A stretch of DNA of 64,000 bases from Heliopora coerulea (lineage: Eukaryota; Cnidaria; Anthozoa; Scleralcyonacea; Helioporidae). The DNA lies in contig JASJOG010000052.1 of NCBI GenBank assembly GCA_030142905.1, positions 887,001-951,000 on the forward strand. The letters are read 5' to 3'. The notes beneath the pieces are model-generated. The model was given only the letters and a program-made list of their open reading frames with translations, searched no databases and was not told the origin of the DNA. Position 1 is the stretch's first letter, and the number at the start of each line of letters is the position of its first letter. Positions 45,926 through 57,866 of this stretch are shown piece by piece. The position numbers and the translations under genes are program-made.

Positions 45926-48900
45926 TACTTGTTTCTAGCAACTCTGATTGCGGTTAAATTGCATGAAAATAGTTAGAGTTCTTCATGTGTAGCCTTAACT
46001 CTCATAAATACATTTTTTTGGTTTTCATTGAGGGCAAAGTGATTTAGCAAGCTTGTTACAGCGCAAAATTCAACGAAAATACTTAGAAATGTTACTTTTC
46101 TAGTACAATTTGGATATTTTTGCTTGATGCCAAAGAAAAAAAAAGAGAGCAACTTTCGTTACAGGAAAAGCAACTTTTAGCAACTTTTAAGCAACTTTTT
46201 GAGAAATTACGGGCAACTTTCTCAGAAATTGTGGGCAATTTCTTAGGCGGGTTTCTGGATTTTTTTAACATTTTTAACATTTCTTTAAACGTTTTTATGA
46301 AAAATAATTTCCTCGAATCTCTTCGAAAAGCAGTTAGGTTGTTTGCAACTGGTAATATACCAAGTTGTAAATACGTGCTTTTCAAAAGCCACATGTTTCA
46401 AACGAAACAACATCAAATAAACACAAGAAGAATGACAGACAACGTAGGAACAAGCACAAACAAGTGAACACCTTGAGACATTAGGATCCATATTTTATGG
46501 TAGTTGTATGATATATGTATATTCCACTTTCCAGTCACTAGCATTTACTAAACAGCTATTCAACATTTCAATTGACCGTAGACTTATTTTGCTAAATGTG
46601 AAAGAAAATGAAACGCACTATAAAAACAATAAGGAGCTGGAGGATAAGGAAAAAATTGTGCAATATCGCTGGCACATCTTTCCAGGTCCTTGAAATTTTC
46701 AAGTATTCCTAAAAATTTTTTTTTCCCCAGTTCTCACAAGTCAACAATGAGCATGACATTACATCAATTAAACCTGAAATGCGTCGATATATTTACAAGT
46801 AAAAAGATCCTGTTTATAAGTTATCTGGACACTTCCTTCTAATGACAAAGAGAGTTTCAGGTCGAATTTCTAACTTTAACTGTTAATTGCAACAGGGTGG
46901 CTGGTTCGAATGACTCGTTATTCATTAAAAACTAATCTTCTCGTCAATTTTGTTTTAGAATATGATTTTCCATGACCAGAAAACTGCCAGATTTGTCTAG
47001 CGTTAAAACAATGAGTGGTAAATATTGTTAAAGGGTTTTTACATACATTATGTGTCCAAAGTTCTTTGCCAAGATGATTTTATTTGTCGTACCAGCGCGT
47101 CAGAAATAATGGGTTAGTCTTTTAATTGAACAAAACGTTGGCAAAAAATTAGAGAGAACATTTTTTATGATGGCTTGTCGTTGGAATAAGATGAGAATAC
47201 TTGAAGCGGTTTCAATAATGTTTCTATGTTTATTTCTAAATTCTGTCTTTTTAAACTTTTATTAAAACTTAACCTTCGATTTGTATTTGAATTTAATTTA
47301 AGCTTAAAATGCAGATTGACTTACCAGTTCTGAAGATTCACATTGGCTAGTTTAATGTCTTTTCTCAAACGCAGATCATAGGACGTTAATGTTGATTCAA
47401 TTCAGCTATATGGTGGGATGCACACAAATAACCTGTTTATACTTGAAGACCATCTGTGCGACGTGGCTAAGTGATAAACTTAACTATCTGTTTCCATCTG
47501 TCAATCAAATTTAGATGTTTTTCTTTAGGGACTGTTTTGGACTAAGAATGAACGGTAAAAGAGGTATTTTGCAGACATACTACGGTTGAACATTTGGCAG
47601 AATAGTATTTTGGACATTCTACTAGCAGCTGCAGAATATTTGGAATATGGAGTTGCAATTAAATTTTGTGGTGATAAAGTCCGTTCACTGATCAGGAGTG
47701 TTCCTAAGATGGCGAAATCTCCATGAAGACACTCGATATCTGACATGAACACCGTTAACATTTTGGGGAGAACACGGCTAAAATTTGGCCACGGGTACCG
47801 CTATTTTTTGATAGACACACATTTAATAATGATAGACAGGGGTTCACGAACGCACCGAGCGGGAGAATTTTGACCGAACTTCACAAGGATGAATAGATAC
47901 GCTCACAAATCATTTGAACGAAAGCGAAAATCGCGTTCATTCACCGGAAGTTGCATAGTACCCATATTTAGCAGTGATATTAGCAGCGATACTAGGTTAG
48001 TTTTTTTAGAAAAAAACTTCATCTTGCAGGAATAATCGTTGATATAGTAAAAACAAAGTAAAGAGCTGTAATAAAACAAAGTCATTTCATTACTTAAATT
48101 TCGATCAGCAAATTGTTCAGGGGAAAAACTGGCAACGGACTCAAAGGAACAGATGCACAACTATAAAAGGGTTCAGGAGTTTGGGGACCTCGATCAGGTC
48201 GTTTTTAGGGGTGGTCGCATGTGTGCCGTGTTAGCGAAAGATTTTAGCCCTAGAAGGCCGTCTTTCATGAGGAGAATTTTTTCGCGCGAATCGATAAATC
48301 CATCATAAGTTCCAGCCGAAAGCTCATGAGACGAAAGAAATGGTCTCTTACCGCAAAGAAGTCTCTTCCCGCTTTCGAAATGATCAAAATCACATCGACG
48401 GTGTTTTGATATGTCGTTATGACTCCTGGCCCTGCCTATCGAAATTCCTCGTTGCGCCCTGAAGAATAGTAATCCGTAAAATCTCAAATAAAGAAAAACC
48501 CAAAGGGAATTTTGATTACGATCCGATGTTGTCATTCGCCCATGGTTGACAAAATCATTAGATTGTAATGGTTCTGTTTATATGGAGGTGAACCAATTCT
48601 CTTGTTAGGACTAACCCTAGTATGAGGACTGGATTTCACGTCACTTTTATGTGAGAATGCACTTGCCGTGCTCAAGGAGGAATGGATCTAGCACAACTGC
48701 AGAAGCTTCTTCTTACAATTTCTCAGCAGGTAACGAGGTTCCTCGCCTGAATTTTCCAACAATATGGTCTTTTGATTGTTTTGAAAATGAAAGAGTTGAA
48801 CAAAAACAACCAGTTGTTTTCCCAGTTTATGAATCATGTCAGCTGTCTAACGAAATTATTTCTTTTCCAACGTTGCCTATATTGGCGCCTCACATTACAA

Positions 48901-50923
48901 TGGGGAAACTGTATTACGTTTCGAGAGAAAAGGTCAAGTTTATAACCCATATCACCCATATGTACAAGTTGTAGACGAATATTTGAAGTTCAGTTAAGAA
49001 CCGCTGACAGCCTTTGTTTTTGCATGTGGACCCAAGTCAGCCAGAACGTTACATTTTCCAGTACTAGAAGAAGCCGTGATCGCACGTGGTAATCAGTGAT
49101 GGAAATGGCAGGTAAAAATGAATTTAAAAGAATTGTATTGGCTCGTAACTAAGATTAGGGACTGTTTATAATGCTGGAGACTGTCAAAATCGAATTTAGG
49201 GCGATCTGTTGCAAAGAAAGAGCTTTTAATGGTGAAAACCTACACGGAGTTTCCCATTTTCCCATTCAGTATAAGCTGGATTCCCTCCAGGTTTTTCCAA
49301 AATGCATGGCTTTGAACGGTTTAATGTACATGGTTTGTGAGAATCACGAGCTGATTATTCGTTAAACAGTAGAGAATTACTACTACAGACAATAGAAAGG
49401 CGTCATACGGAGCCTTGCCATAAGCTACGGCCACGGTGTTGAATTGTCTGACCGTAGACATGTGGATAAATCAATGTTTTGAGGTCTCATGTTAGTTTAG
49501 GTTTACGTCTTATAGTTATGTCTTGCTTTTGTGTCGTACTCAAGAGTTGGAAATGGCGAGAAATACGGGAATTGCTTTATAGTTATTTGTCTACAATGGA
49601 GGTCTTCCGGACGTGTGCATGCTTTTGTTGTAAATAACGGGTAGTTTACCGCAGCAATGAGTAAATATTTTTCAATTTCACTGATCCTTGTATGCCTGGG
49701 TTGTTTTAAGTAAAAAAGTCGCATGCCAAGTCATTGAAGCAAATTCCAACTTTGCTGAGCATTGCAATTCCAACTTTTGTAATCACAACTTATCACTAAT
49801 CAATCATTAATTACTCCTTCTCAAAGAAAACGAACCACTGCCACCCCTTTTTTTTAACAGAAAAAAATGCATCTTTTATTTACAAACATCAGGTGATAAT
49901 AAGAAAAAAATTACCTTAAACTTTCATGATGACATAGTGGACAGGATGGAGAGAATATTCCCCTATCTTAGATAGAATATACAGCACATTATCTGCTGGA
50001 TAAGTTATTAATTTTGGGCTTCACACACTTTGGAACTGAAGGTGCTGGTAGTTTTTCCCCAAGCTCGACAAGGTGCAGGATCACCTACATGTGGGATCAC
50101 TGAGAAAGAGAGTAGCCAGGACAACTATTCCAGTGACAAAGCCATGCTGGGGACCCGGAGAGTCTACGTGGCGGCAGGTGTGCCAAGGAAGAACGATATT
50201 TCTCAAACTCATTAATAATTCATGAGTATATCATTCAATCAGATGCGCTGAATGGCACCACGTGAGAGAACTTCAAATACCATGAAAGTACTGGACAAAG
50301 GACTTGAACTGTTTTTTCCAGTCCTTGCACTGGAAATAATAGTTCAAGTCCTTGGACCTAAAATATAATTTTGCACAATTAGTTTATTTATCAATTCACT
50401 CATTACTAATACACTGATTCATTGTGCCAATACATTAGCTTATTCTGAGAAGTCATTCAAAGGCCTCTAATTCGGACTAGACCGGGTTTTCAAGAACTTG
50501 AAATTTGTTCCAATTTGCCTCGGATTAGAACGAATTCGTCGTACTTGAAAATCCAGTCTAGTCCTCATTGTCAGCCTTTAAATATTACATAAAGGGTAAA
50601 ACAGGACATGTAAGGGTATACAATCCTTCGTTAGAACTTATGGTTGCTGTAAACTAAAGCCACCAGACATTGACTAAAGCAAAACTTGCAAAATGCCAGT
50701 TTGGTATTGAATAGTTTAATGATATTTACGGTAGTTATTCTATGAGCAGATCGTGAACAATGGCAAAGCTCGCACCCCCAAGTTGACTATCGCTAAAGCG
50801 AGTTGACGAATTGTTTTAGTATAAACTTGTCGTTTTTTAATTTTTAGTTCGATTTCTACGCCAAACTTAGCATAGTTTTGCGATTATCATCTTTTTGAAA
50901 ATATCCCCTTATAATAATTTCAC

Positions 50924-51116
50924 ATGTCATTTCACGCACGAAAACGATACTTCACATGTGAAAATATTTGAATTTCATATGTGAAATCAAATTTCATATG
51001 TGAATCTTCCATTTCATATGTGAAATACATGTTGCGTACAGCAATATTTCACATTTGAAATTTCGAACCAGGCCATTTTCACATGTAAATTAGGCATTTC
51101 ATAAGTGAAAACTTTC
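50924..51116. repeat. Palindrome cluster, unit 5
   Basis: The best preserved cluster, with successive TTCACATGTGAAA, TTTCATATGTGAAA and TTCATATGTGAA words. Confidence 0.82.
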
Positions 51117-51340
51117 CAATTTCATACCATATGGACCGATGAAGAGTAGGTCTCACTGTACCTCCAAGTAGAACAGGTTAGCTAGCTGACATGGTTATCC
51201 AGTATAAATAAAGACACTTTATCCTATAGGTCCATTCGACTATGGCGACGTCATTTTATATTTAATATCAGCGGATAGTCAATGGTAGGGTAGGCAACGA
51301 AACTCACCGATTATTCATGATACGAAACGGCAAATCCATT

Positions 51341-52243
51341 CTAATTGCATACGTTCACGTTGGTTTTAAACATCCTCCGAAATGCCTTCCGGTACGTCCC
51401 GTCTCTCCAAATATATATTACTGGGTTGATGATGAAGTTCAGCAATGAAAAAGTATACAGACACGTTTCAGTGTATAACATAAACGGAGTTTTAACACAG
51501 TTCAAATATGAACGACTGCAGCTTAACAATATCACATTGAATAGTTGAGAAGGTCCACCAGTGACAAACACTATAACGGCCAAAAATACAGAAAGAGCAC
51601 AAGCCTTATTGTAAAGGCGCCTGGCCGGTTTCAGATTCTGTGATATAGCCGCTGACATTTGTCTCTCGACCTTAAGTCTCGAGGCGATGTAGATGTACAG
51701 TAACGAGTTTAGCAAGCCAATAAACAAGAAGAAAATGAATCTGAAGAATTGAAAAGACGTAGACCAGGAATAGTAGTAATGAATTGGAGCGAGTGAAGGT
51801 TCTGTTATCCAAGTACTTAATATAGCCAACAAAATTCTTTTAATGGTCAAGATGTCCTTCCATGTATCAGGCTTTGTTATGATTACAGCCCTTTCAATGA
51901 CCATGAGAAGTATTGCTGATAAAGACGCAGTAACTGCACAATCATTTACAAGAATAAACACTGTATATTTCTGTATCAACCCTGCATATGATGATTTGAC
52001 GATTTCTTGACAAAAAAGACTTAAACCAAACATAGTGTCTGCCATTGCCAGGTTTGCCACATGATAAGTGATCAGCTTACACTTGACGACGTCTCTGTTT
52101 CTTGCAAGAACGACCAAGAAGGTGGCATTGAGGACGAATGAGACACAAGCCTCGGTCATCACCACTCTACCAATGACCGTAAAATCTTTCTTATTGTAGA
52201 CCACTCTTGAATATGTCGTATTAAAGGTAGCGTTTTTGGGCAT
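51341..52243 (-). CDS. Rhodopsin-like (class A) GPCR copy 5, intact, long-ECL1 subtype
   Basis: 300 residues. The N terminus has two sequons (N4-A-T and N8-T-T). TM2 carries LAMAD, TM3 ends in ER, TM6 has TGGP (no tryptophan at 6.48) and TM7 has NPVIY followed by RDGTYRKAFR. Compared with copy 2 it has about six extra residues in the TM2-TM3 loop (around SSYAGLIQKYTVF), shared only with copy 3. The TM6/ECL3 region (YLNCVKTPFMLYTETC) also resembles copy 3 more than copies 2 and 4. The different extracellular loops suggest ligand preference could differ from the short-loop subtype; this is inference. Confidence 0.86.
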   Translation of the reverse strand: MPKNATFNTTYSRVVYNKKDFTVIGRVVMTEACVSFVLNATFLVVLARNRDVVKCKLITYHVANLAMADTMFGLSLFCQEIVKSSYAGLIQKYTVFILVNDCAVTASLSAILLMVIERAVIITKPDTWKDILTIKRILLAILSTWITEPSLAPIHYYYSWSTSFQFFRFIFFLFIGLLNSLLYIYIASRLKVERQMSAAISQNLKPARRLYNKACALSVFLAVIVFVTGGPSQLFNVILLSCSRSYLNCVKTPFMLYTETCLYTFSLLNFIINPVIYIWRDGTYRKAFRRMFKTNVNVCN

Positions 52244-53456
52244 TTCTTTTCTATTTTAAACAAAGAAGAGAAATATCATTTAAAAGTTCGTTAACTCTCT
52301 CCTATCCAGAGGTCTCCGTTTGGTCAGTAAAATTGTCTGGCGTTAGTCGAACAAAAATAACAGAAGACGAATCTGGAAAATAAGGAATTTAATCGTGATT
52401 AATAAAAATTTCGCCCAGGGTTATCGTGAATGTAGACTTACTTAAAGGTGCAACCAATATTTTTTTAAATAAAAGATCGTATCGATATTTCAGGCGCCCA
52501 TCTTAAGGAGGGATGCAGGAGGTGAGCATATTCCTCCTGAAGAGATAAAGCAGGATAAAGAAAAAATTGTGCAATATCGCTGGCATATCTTTCCAGGTCC
52601 TTGCAATTTTCAAGTATTCCTAACAATTTTTTGTTTCGTCAGTTCGCACAAGTCAACAATAATCATCACATTACATCAATTCAACGTGAAATACGTCCAT
52701 ATATTTATGAGTAAAAAGATCCTTTTTATAAGTTATCTGGACACTTCTTTCTAATGACAAAAATAGCTCCAGCTCGAATTTCTAACTTTAACTGTTAATT
52801 GCCACCGGGTGGCTGGTTCGAATGACTCTTTATTCATTAGAAACTAATTTTCTCGTCAATTTTGCTTTGGAATATGATTTTCCACGATCATAAAAATGAC
52901 AGATTTGTCTAGCGTTAAACCAATGAGTGGTAAATATTGTTAAAGGTTTTTTACACTCATTATGTGTCCAAAGTTCTTTGCCAAGATGATTTTATTTGTC
53001 GTAGCAGCGTGTCGGAAATAATCGGTTAGTCTTTTAATTCAACAAAAAGTTGGCGAAATATTACAGAGAATATATTTTATGATGGCTTGTCGTCGCAATA
53101 AGATGAAAATAGTTGAAACGGCCTCAAAAATTTTTCTATATTTATTTCTAAATTCTGTCTTTTTAATCTATATTAAGGCTTAACTTTAGATTGGTTGTTG
53201 AATTTAATTTAAGTTTAAAATGCATATTGACTTACCAGTTCTGAAGATTCACGTTAACTGGTTTGATGTCTTTTCTCAGATGCCGATCATACGACGTTAC
53301 TGTTGATTCAATTCAGCTATATGATGGGATGCACACAAATAACCTGTTTATATTTGAAGACCATCTGTGTGATGTGGCTAAGTGATGAACTTAACTATGT
53401 GCTGCCATCTATGAATCAAATTTAGGCACGTTCTTTACGGACTGCATCCATACGCG

Positions 53457-53964
53457 TCGGAATCTGGGGCATCCTGAGTACGTGCACCCCCAAACCTTTT
53501 TAAAACGACCAAAAATACCCTTTATAAGAATGAAATATGCCCTTTTTAAAGAAATGCATTTTTATTACGAACTGTAACGCACCAGTTTGTGCCATCTTGC
53601 TTGGGTTTATTGATTAAAATATACATAGGAATATGAAAAACAAACCCATATCGAACAACATCACTTTTACTCTGATGTCAGTCTAACCAAGAAGCTAGAG
53701 CTTTTCTTGTTGAATTAGTAGCTGAGAATCCTGACGTATCATCACAAACTAATCAAACGATAGAATCGATAAAGCCAGCAACATTGGACAAAGATCTTGA
53801 AGCTTACGATTTTCAGTTTCACTAAAATACAACCTCGGTCAAAAGAACTGGTATGAGAGATGCTATCTATTTTGAGGGTGCACTTTCCCTTGCACAAAGG
53901 TGCGTCCGAAAGGTTTTGCCGTCCCCCTCCCTACTCAAACTTACATTTGTTTCCTACGCCACTG
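53457..53964. mobile_element. Nonautonomous hAT-like element, unit 5
   Basis: Right end CCTACGCCACTG; left end decayed (GTCGGAATCTGGGGC). Same internal sequence as unit 2, including AAGAAGCTAGAGCTTTTC. Confidence 0.58.
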
Positions 53965-54417
53965 ACTGTATGGGAATAAGAAGGAATGGTAAAAACGTTC
54001 TTTTGCAGACATACTACAATTGAACATTAAGCAGAATGGTATTTTGGCCATACTTCTCACGGTTGCAGAATATTCGGAATATGGAGTTTAAACGCGGTTT
54101 TTAACTATGCTGATACCATGGTGATTGGTAATATACGATAAAGTAAGAGAAAACGAAATAAACGCACTAAAAAAGGTATACACACTTACCAAGACTTAGG
54201 TACTGCTGGACCGTTTAGTACTAAAGAGAAGTGCAATAACTTTAAAGAGAAGTAAACTACTACGTAAAGTGTAGGCCTAAAGAATTAAGAAAGAACACAA
54301 TGTATTTTGCCAGACGACTTATCATGTGCCAGACGTCTTCTGAGTCGAAAGAAATTTATCGCCTGTATATATAGTCTCCAAAACCTGATGACATCAACCC
54401 GAAGCTTTGCGGGAGGG

Positions 54418-54800
54418 TCAAAATAGGGCTAGCTGGAAGACAAATTCCTTTTGCCAGCACAGATCCGGATCATTAAGTTTTATGTAAATGGCTTCCATCA
54501 ATTTTAGTTGAAAGGCGGAACGACATTTGTAAAGAATTCTAAAATTACCGTTTGAGTAGGTTTCAGCAGCAGACTTATTAGATCCAAGGTGTTTGCCAAC
54601 AGCTGAATCGCAGCTGATGAAATGGCTATATCGGCATTGTCGTTCTAGTTGTGGACGTGATGGCTGAGTTTTATTTGTAATGACGCTATGAGGATGTTTG
54701 ATCCTATCACCCAGTCTCTGATTAGTTCTACCCAAATAGCGAGATCCACATTCGCATTTAAATTCGTAAACAAGACAACTCGATGAAGAAGCAGGCAGAG
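54418..54800 (-). pseudogene. Penelope GIY-YIG endonuclease remnant, unit 5 (longest open)
   Basis: It is open from the conserved CxCG start through LGRTNQRLGDRIK, SAVGKHLGSNKSAAETY, GNFRILYKCRSAF, LMEAIYIKLNDPDLCWQK and FVFQLALF to the stop at 54418. Some histidine-rich spacer is shortened. The nuclease fold could in principle be complete, but there is no reverse transcriptase or start codon, so it is a relic of a Penelope-like retrotransposon copied with the unit. Confidence 0.72.
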
Positions 54801-55234
54801 ACTATTTGTGAGTGGGTGGGACGAACTTAACCATCTGCTGCCATCTATAAATCAAATTTAGGCGTTTTTCTGTAGGGACGGTTTCGGACTAAGAATGAAC
54901 GGTAAAAGCATTATTTTGCAGACACACTACGGTTGAGCAATTGGCAGAATAGTATTTTGGCTATTCTACTAGCGGTTGCAGAATATTTGGAACATGGAGT
55001 TTCAGTTACGTTCTGTGGTGATAAAGTCCACTCACTGATCGAGAGTATTCCTAAGATGGCGACATTTACATGAAGACACTTGATATTTGACATTAACAAC
55101 GTTAATATTTTAGGGAGGACACGGTTAAAATGTGGGCACGGGTAGCGCTATCTTAGGGAACAGCACGAGTGGTTTTCACAGTGTAAACGGTACGGACTCA
55201 TTGAAATTAGGTATCCATGGCTGAAAATTTAGCA

Positions 55235-55269
55235 GTGCCGAACACTTCTGTATATGTAAGTGTCGGTAC
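55235..55269. repeat. Conserved hairpin, unit 5
   Basis: Same stem; the right arm reads AAGTGTCGGTAC. Unit 6 has only a degraded version near 59457-59500. Confidence 0.68.
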
Positions 55270-55751
55270 GGTTAATTTACCGTGCAGTGCCCAAAATGTT
55301 ACAGTGGTAACCGTTAACGTGGTTCAAGACAGGAGTCGGAACGGAGGGAACACGGGGTCACGTTTCTCCCACCTTTTTTAAAAGCGTTCTTTGTTGTAGG
55401 AGGATGTGCCCTTCATGTTTATAGAAGACATTGAGAGTAAAGATTTAGTGAGATACTGTGTTTGAAGTGTCCTTTCCGTATGCAAAAGTATCTCGGGAAC
55501 TTTGTGCCTGCACTAATTTGAATTTGCTTCAAACGCCTCTGCCATTGACCTTAGCGGCTTTCTCGGACCAAAACTCTCCTGTTTTAAAACTCTTCTAGTT
55601 TGAGATCCATCTATATTTTAGCTTGAGCTTTACAAAACTAGTAGAACCTTGTTTGCAAGGTAAACAGGAAGATGCTGTAAAAACAGAGCTGCGTTTGGAA
55701 GTGTTAAGTTTTGTGATTATCATCCGTTTGAAAATATCCCCTTATAATAAT

Positions 55752-55900
55752 TTCACATGTCATTTTACGTACGAAAACGATACTTCACATGTGAAAATGT
55801 TTCAATTTCATATGTGAAATCGACTTTCGTATCTGAATCTTTTATTTCATATGTGAAATACATGTTGCGTACAGCAATATTTTACATGTGAAATTTTGAA
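55752..55900. repeat. Palindrome cluster, unit 6 (shortened)
   Basis: TTCACATGTGAAA and TTTCATATGTGAAA words are present, but the last part of the cluster is deleted. It lies only about 40 bp after the unit 5/6 junction. Confidence 0.8.
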
Positions 55901-56113
55901 CCATATGGATCCATGAAGGGTGGCCCTCACTGTTCCTCTTAGGAGAACGACTTAGCTAGCTGATATGGTTGTCCACTATAAATAAAGACACTTTATCTTA
56001 TAGGTCCATTTGACTACGGCCATGTCATTTTATATTTACTATCAGCAGATAGTCAATGGTAGGGTAGGCAACGAAAGTCACCGATTATTCATGATACGAA
56101 ACGGCCAACCATT

Positions 56114-57001
56114 CTAATTGCATACGTTCACGTTGGTTTCATACATCCTCCAAAATGCCTTCCGGTACGTCCCGACTCTCTCTATATATAGTACTGGATT
56201 GGTGATGAAGCTCAGCAATGAAAAAATATGCAGACACGGATGAATGTATAATGTAAACGGAGTTCTGATGACACAGTTCAAATATGAAGACAGGCACCTG
56301 TACAATATCGCACTGAATACTAGATAAGGTCCACATGTAACAAACATTATCATGGCCAATAATATAGAAAGTGCACAAGCCTTATTGTAAAGGCACCTGG
56401 CCGCTTCCTGATTCTGTGATATAGCTGCTGACCTTTGTCTTTGGACCTGAAGTCTCCAGACGATGTAGATGTAAACTAAGACGATGAGCAAACAAATAAA
56501 CAACAACACAATGACGTTGAAGAGCGGAAAAGACAAGGACCAGAAGTAGTAATATTGAATGACAGCGAGTGAAAGTTCAGTTATCCAAATACTTAATATA
56601 GCCAACAAAATTCTTTTAATGGTCAAGATGTCCTTCCATGTATAAGGCTTTTTGATGACCACAGCCCTTTCAATGGCCATGAGAAGTGTTGCAGATAAAG
56701 ATGCACGCATTGCAGCATCATTTACAACACCAAACACTCTGGAATTAAGTATGTCGTTTTCTGCACAAAAACGACTTAAACCAAAGATAGCGTCTGCCAT
56801 TGCCAGGTTTGCCACATGATGGGGGATCCGCTTGCGCTTCACGAGGTCTCTGTTTCTTGCAAGAACGACAAAGAAGGTAGCATTGAGGAGGAATGAGAGA
56901 CAAGCCTGGGTCATCATCACTCTACGACGAAAGACTGTAAAATCTTTCTTATTGTAGACCAATGTTGAATATGTCATATTAAAGGTAGCGTTTTTGGACA
57001 T
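56114..57001 (-). CDS. Rhodopsin-like (class A) GPCR copy 6, intact, most divergent
   Basis: 295 residues. Two N-terminal sequons (N4-A-T, N8-M-T) are followed by TM1 with N1.50, TM2 LAMAD, ER at the TM3 end, TCGP in TM6 and NPVLY in TM7 with helix 8 RVGTYRKAFWRMY. It has one extra Arg in the N-terminal tail, and ECL1 is short like copies 2 and 4 but of different sequence. It is the last copy, in the shortest unit, next to the array edge. Because the preceding unit's tail is fused directly to the palindrome cluster, its 3' flank is shorter than in the other copies. Orphan receptor, MECO-like by the same motif losses as copy 2. Confidence 0.86.
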   Translation of the reverse strand: MSKNATFNMTYSTLVYNKKDFTVFRRRVMMTQACLSFLLNATFFVVLARNRDLVKRKRIPHHVANLAMADAIFGLSRFCAENDILNSRVFGVVNDAAMRASLSATLLMAIERAVVIKKPYTWKDILTIKRILLAILSIWITELSLAVIQYYYFWSLSFPLFNVIVLLFICLLIVLVYIYIVWRLQVQRQRSAAISQNQEAARCLYNKACALSILLAMIMFVTCGPYLVFSAILYRCLSSYLNCVIRTPFTLYIHPCLHIFSLLSFITNPVLYIERVGTYRKAFWRMYETNVNVCN

Positions 57002-57561
57002 TTCTTTTCTATTTTAAACAAAGAAGAGAAATATCTTTGAAAAGTTCGTTCACTCTCTCCTATCCAGAGGTCTCCATTTGGTCAGGAAAATTGTCTGACA
57101 TTAGCCTAAAAAAAAAATAACAGATGATCTATCTGGGCAATAAGGAATTTGATCGTGATTAACGAAAATTTCACCCAGGGTTATCATAAATGTTGATTTA
57201 TTTAAAAGTCCAACCATCATTTTTTTCAATCAGAAATCGTGTCGATAGTTCAGGCGCGGATGTTCAGGAGGGATGCAGGAGGTGAACACGAAAGTGCAGT
57301 TTTTACACCGACTTCTTTGTCAGGGGGTTTTAAAGGATTTTTTTTTATTTTTTTGGAAAAAATTTTTATGAAAAATAATATCTTCGAATCTCTTTGCTTT
57401 TGGTAATATACCAAGATGTAAATCCGTGCTTTTCAAAAGGCAAATGTTTCAAACGAAACAACATTAAATAAACGCAAGAAGAATGACAGACAACGTAGGA
57501 ACAAGGAGAAACAAGTGAGCACCTTAACACATTAGGATCCATATTTTATGGTAGTTGTATG

Positions 57562-57585
57562 ATATATATATATATATATATATAT
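57562..57585. repeat. TA microsatellite, unit 6
   Basis: Same position and flanks as the expansion in unit 2b (26169-26193). Confidence 0.9.
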
Positions 57586-57689
57586 CCCACTTTCCAGTCA
57601 CTAGCATTTACTAAAGAGCGATTCAACATTTCAATTGACCGTTGACTTATTTTGTTGAATGCCAAAGAAAATGAAACGCACTATAAAAA

Positions 57690-57800
57690 GCATGGCCGGA
57701 CATTTCGCCGAAAGACATCCTGCCGAAAGACATTTGGCGGAACGGACAGTTTGTCGAATGGACTTCTTGCCGAAAAGACTTCTTGCCGAAAAAACTGTGC
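57690..57800. repeat. Degenerate minisatellite, unit 6
   Basis: Same words as in unit 2b (GCCGAAAGACATCCTGCC, CTTCTTGCCGAAAAGACT) at the same site, with one word fewer. Confidence 0.7.
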
Positions 57801-57866
57801 AATATCGCTGGCACATCTTACCAGGAATCAAGATCAGCCGACAACTTCAAAAAGTATGAAATAAAA

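Larger units (their letters stand above)
38842..47808. repeat. Tandem duplication unit 4
   Basis: The unit opens with the same sequence as base 1 and 11424. It carries foldback Y (40812-41020), the palindrome cluster, an intact receptor (43466-44350) and a zinc-finger pseudogene (45330-45925). The hAT-like block and Penelope scrap are absent. It ends abruptly near 47808 inside the block that precedes the conserved hairpin, then jumps to sequence equivalent to about 39540. About 2 kb of the usual tail and the head of the next unit are therefore missing. Confidence 0.86.
47821..55709. repeat. Tandem duplication unit 5
   Basis: The head is truncated: it starts at ATTTAATAATGATAGACAGG, equivalent to about 39540 in unit 4. 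It lacks foldback Y, where an apparently empty site remains at 48992-49003. It also lacks the zinc-finger block, with a deletion joining about 52520 to sequence equivalent to about 7780 of unit 1. It keeps an intact 300-residue receptor, the hAT-like block, the longest Penelope GIY-YIG fragment and the hairpin. Confidence 0.86.
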
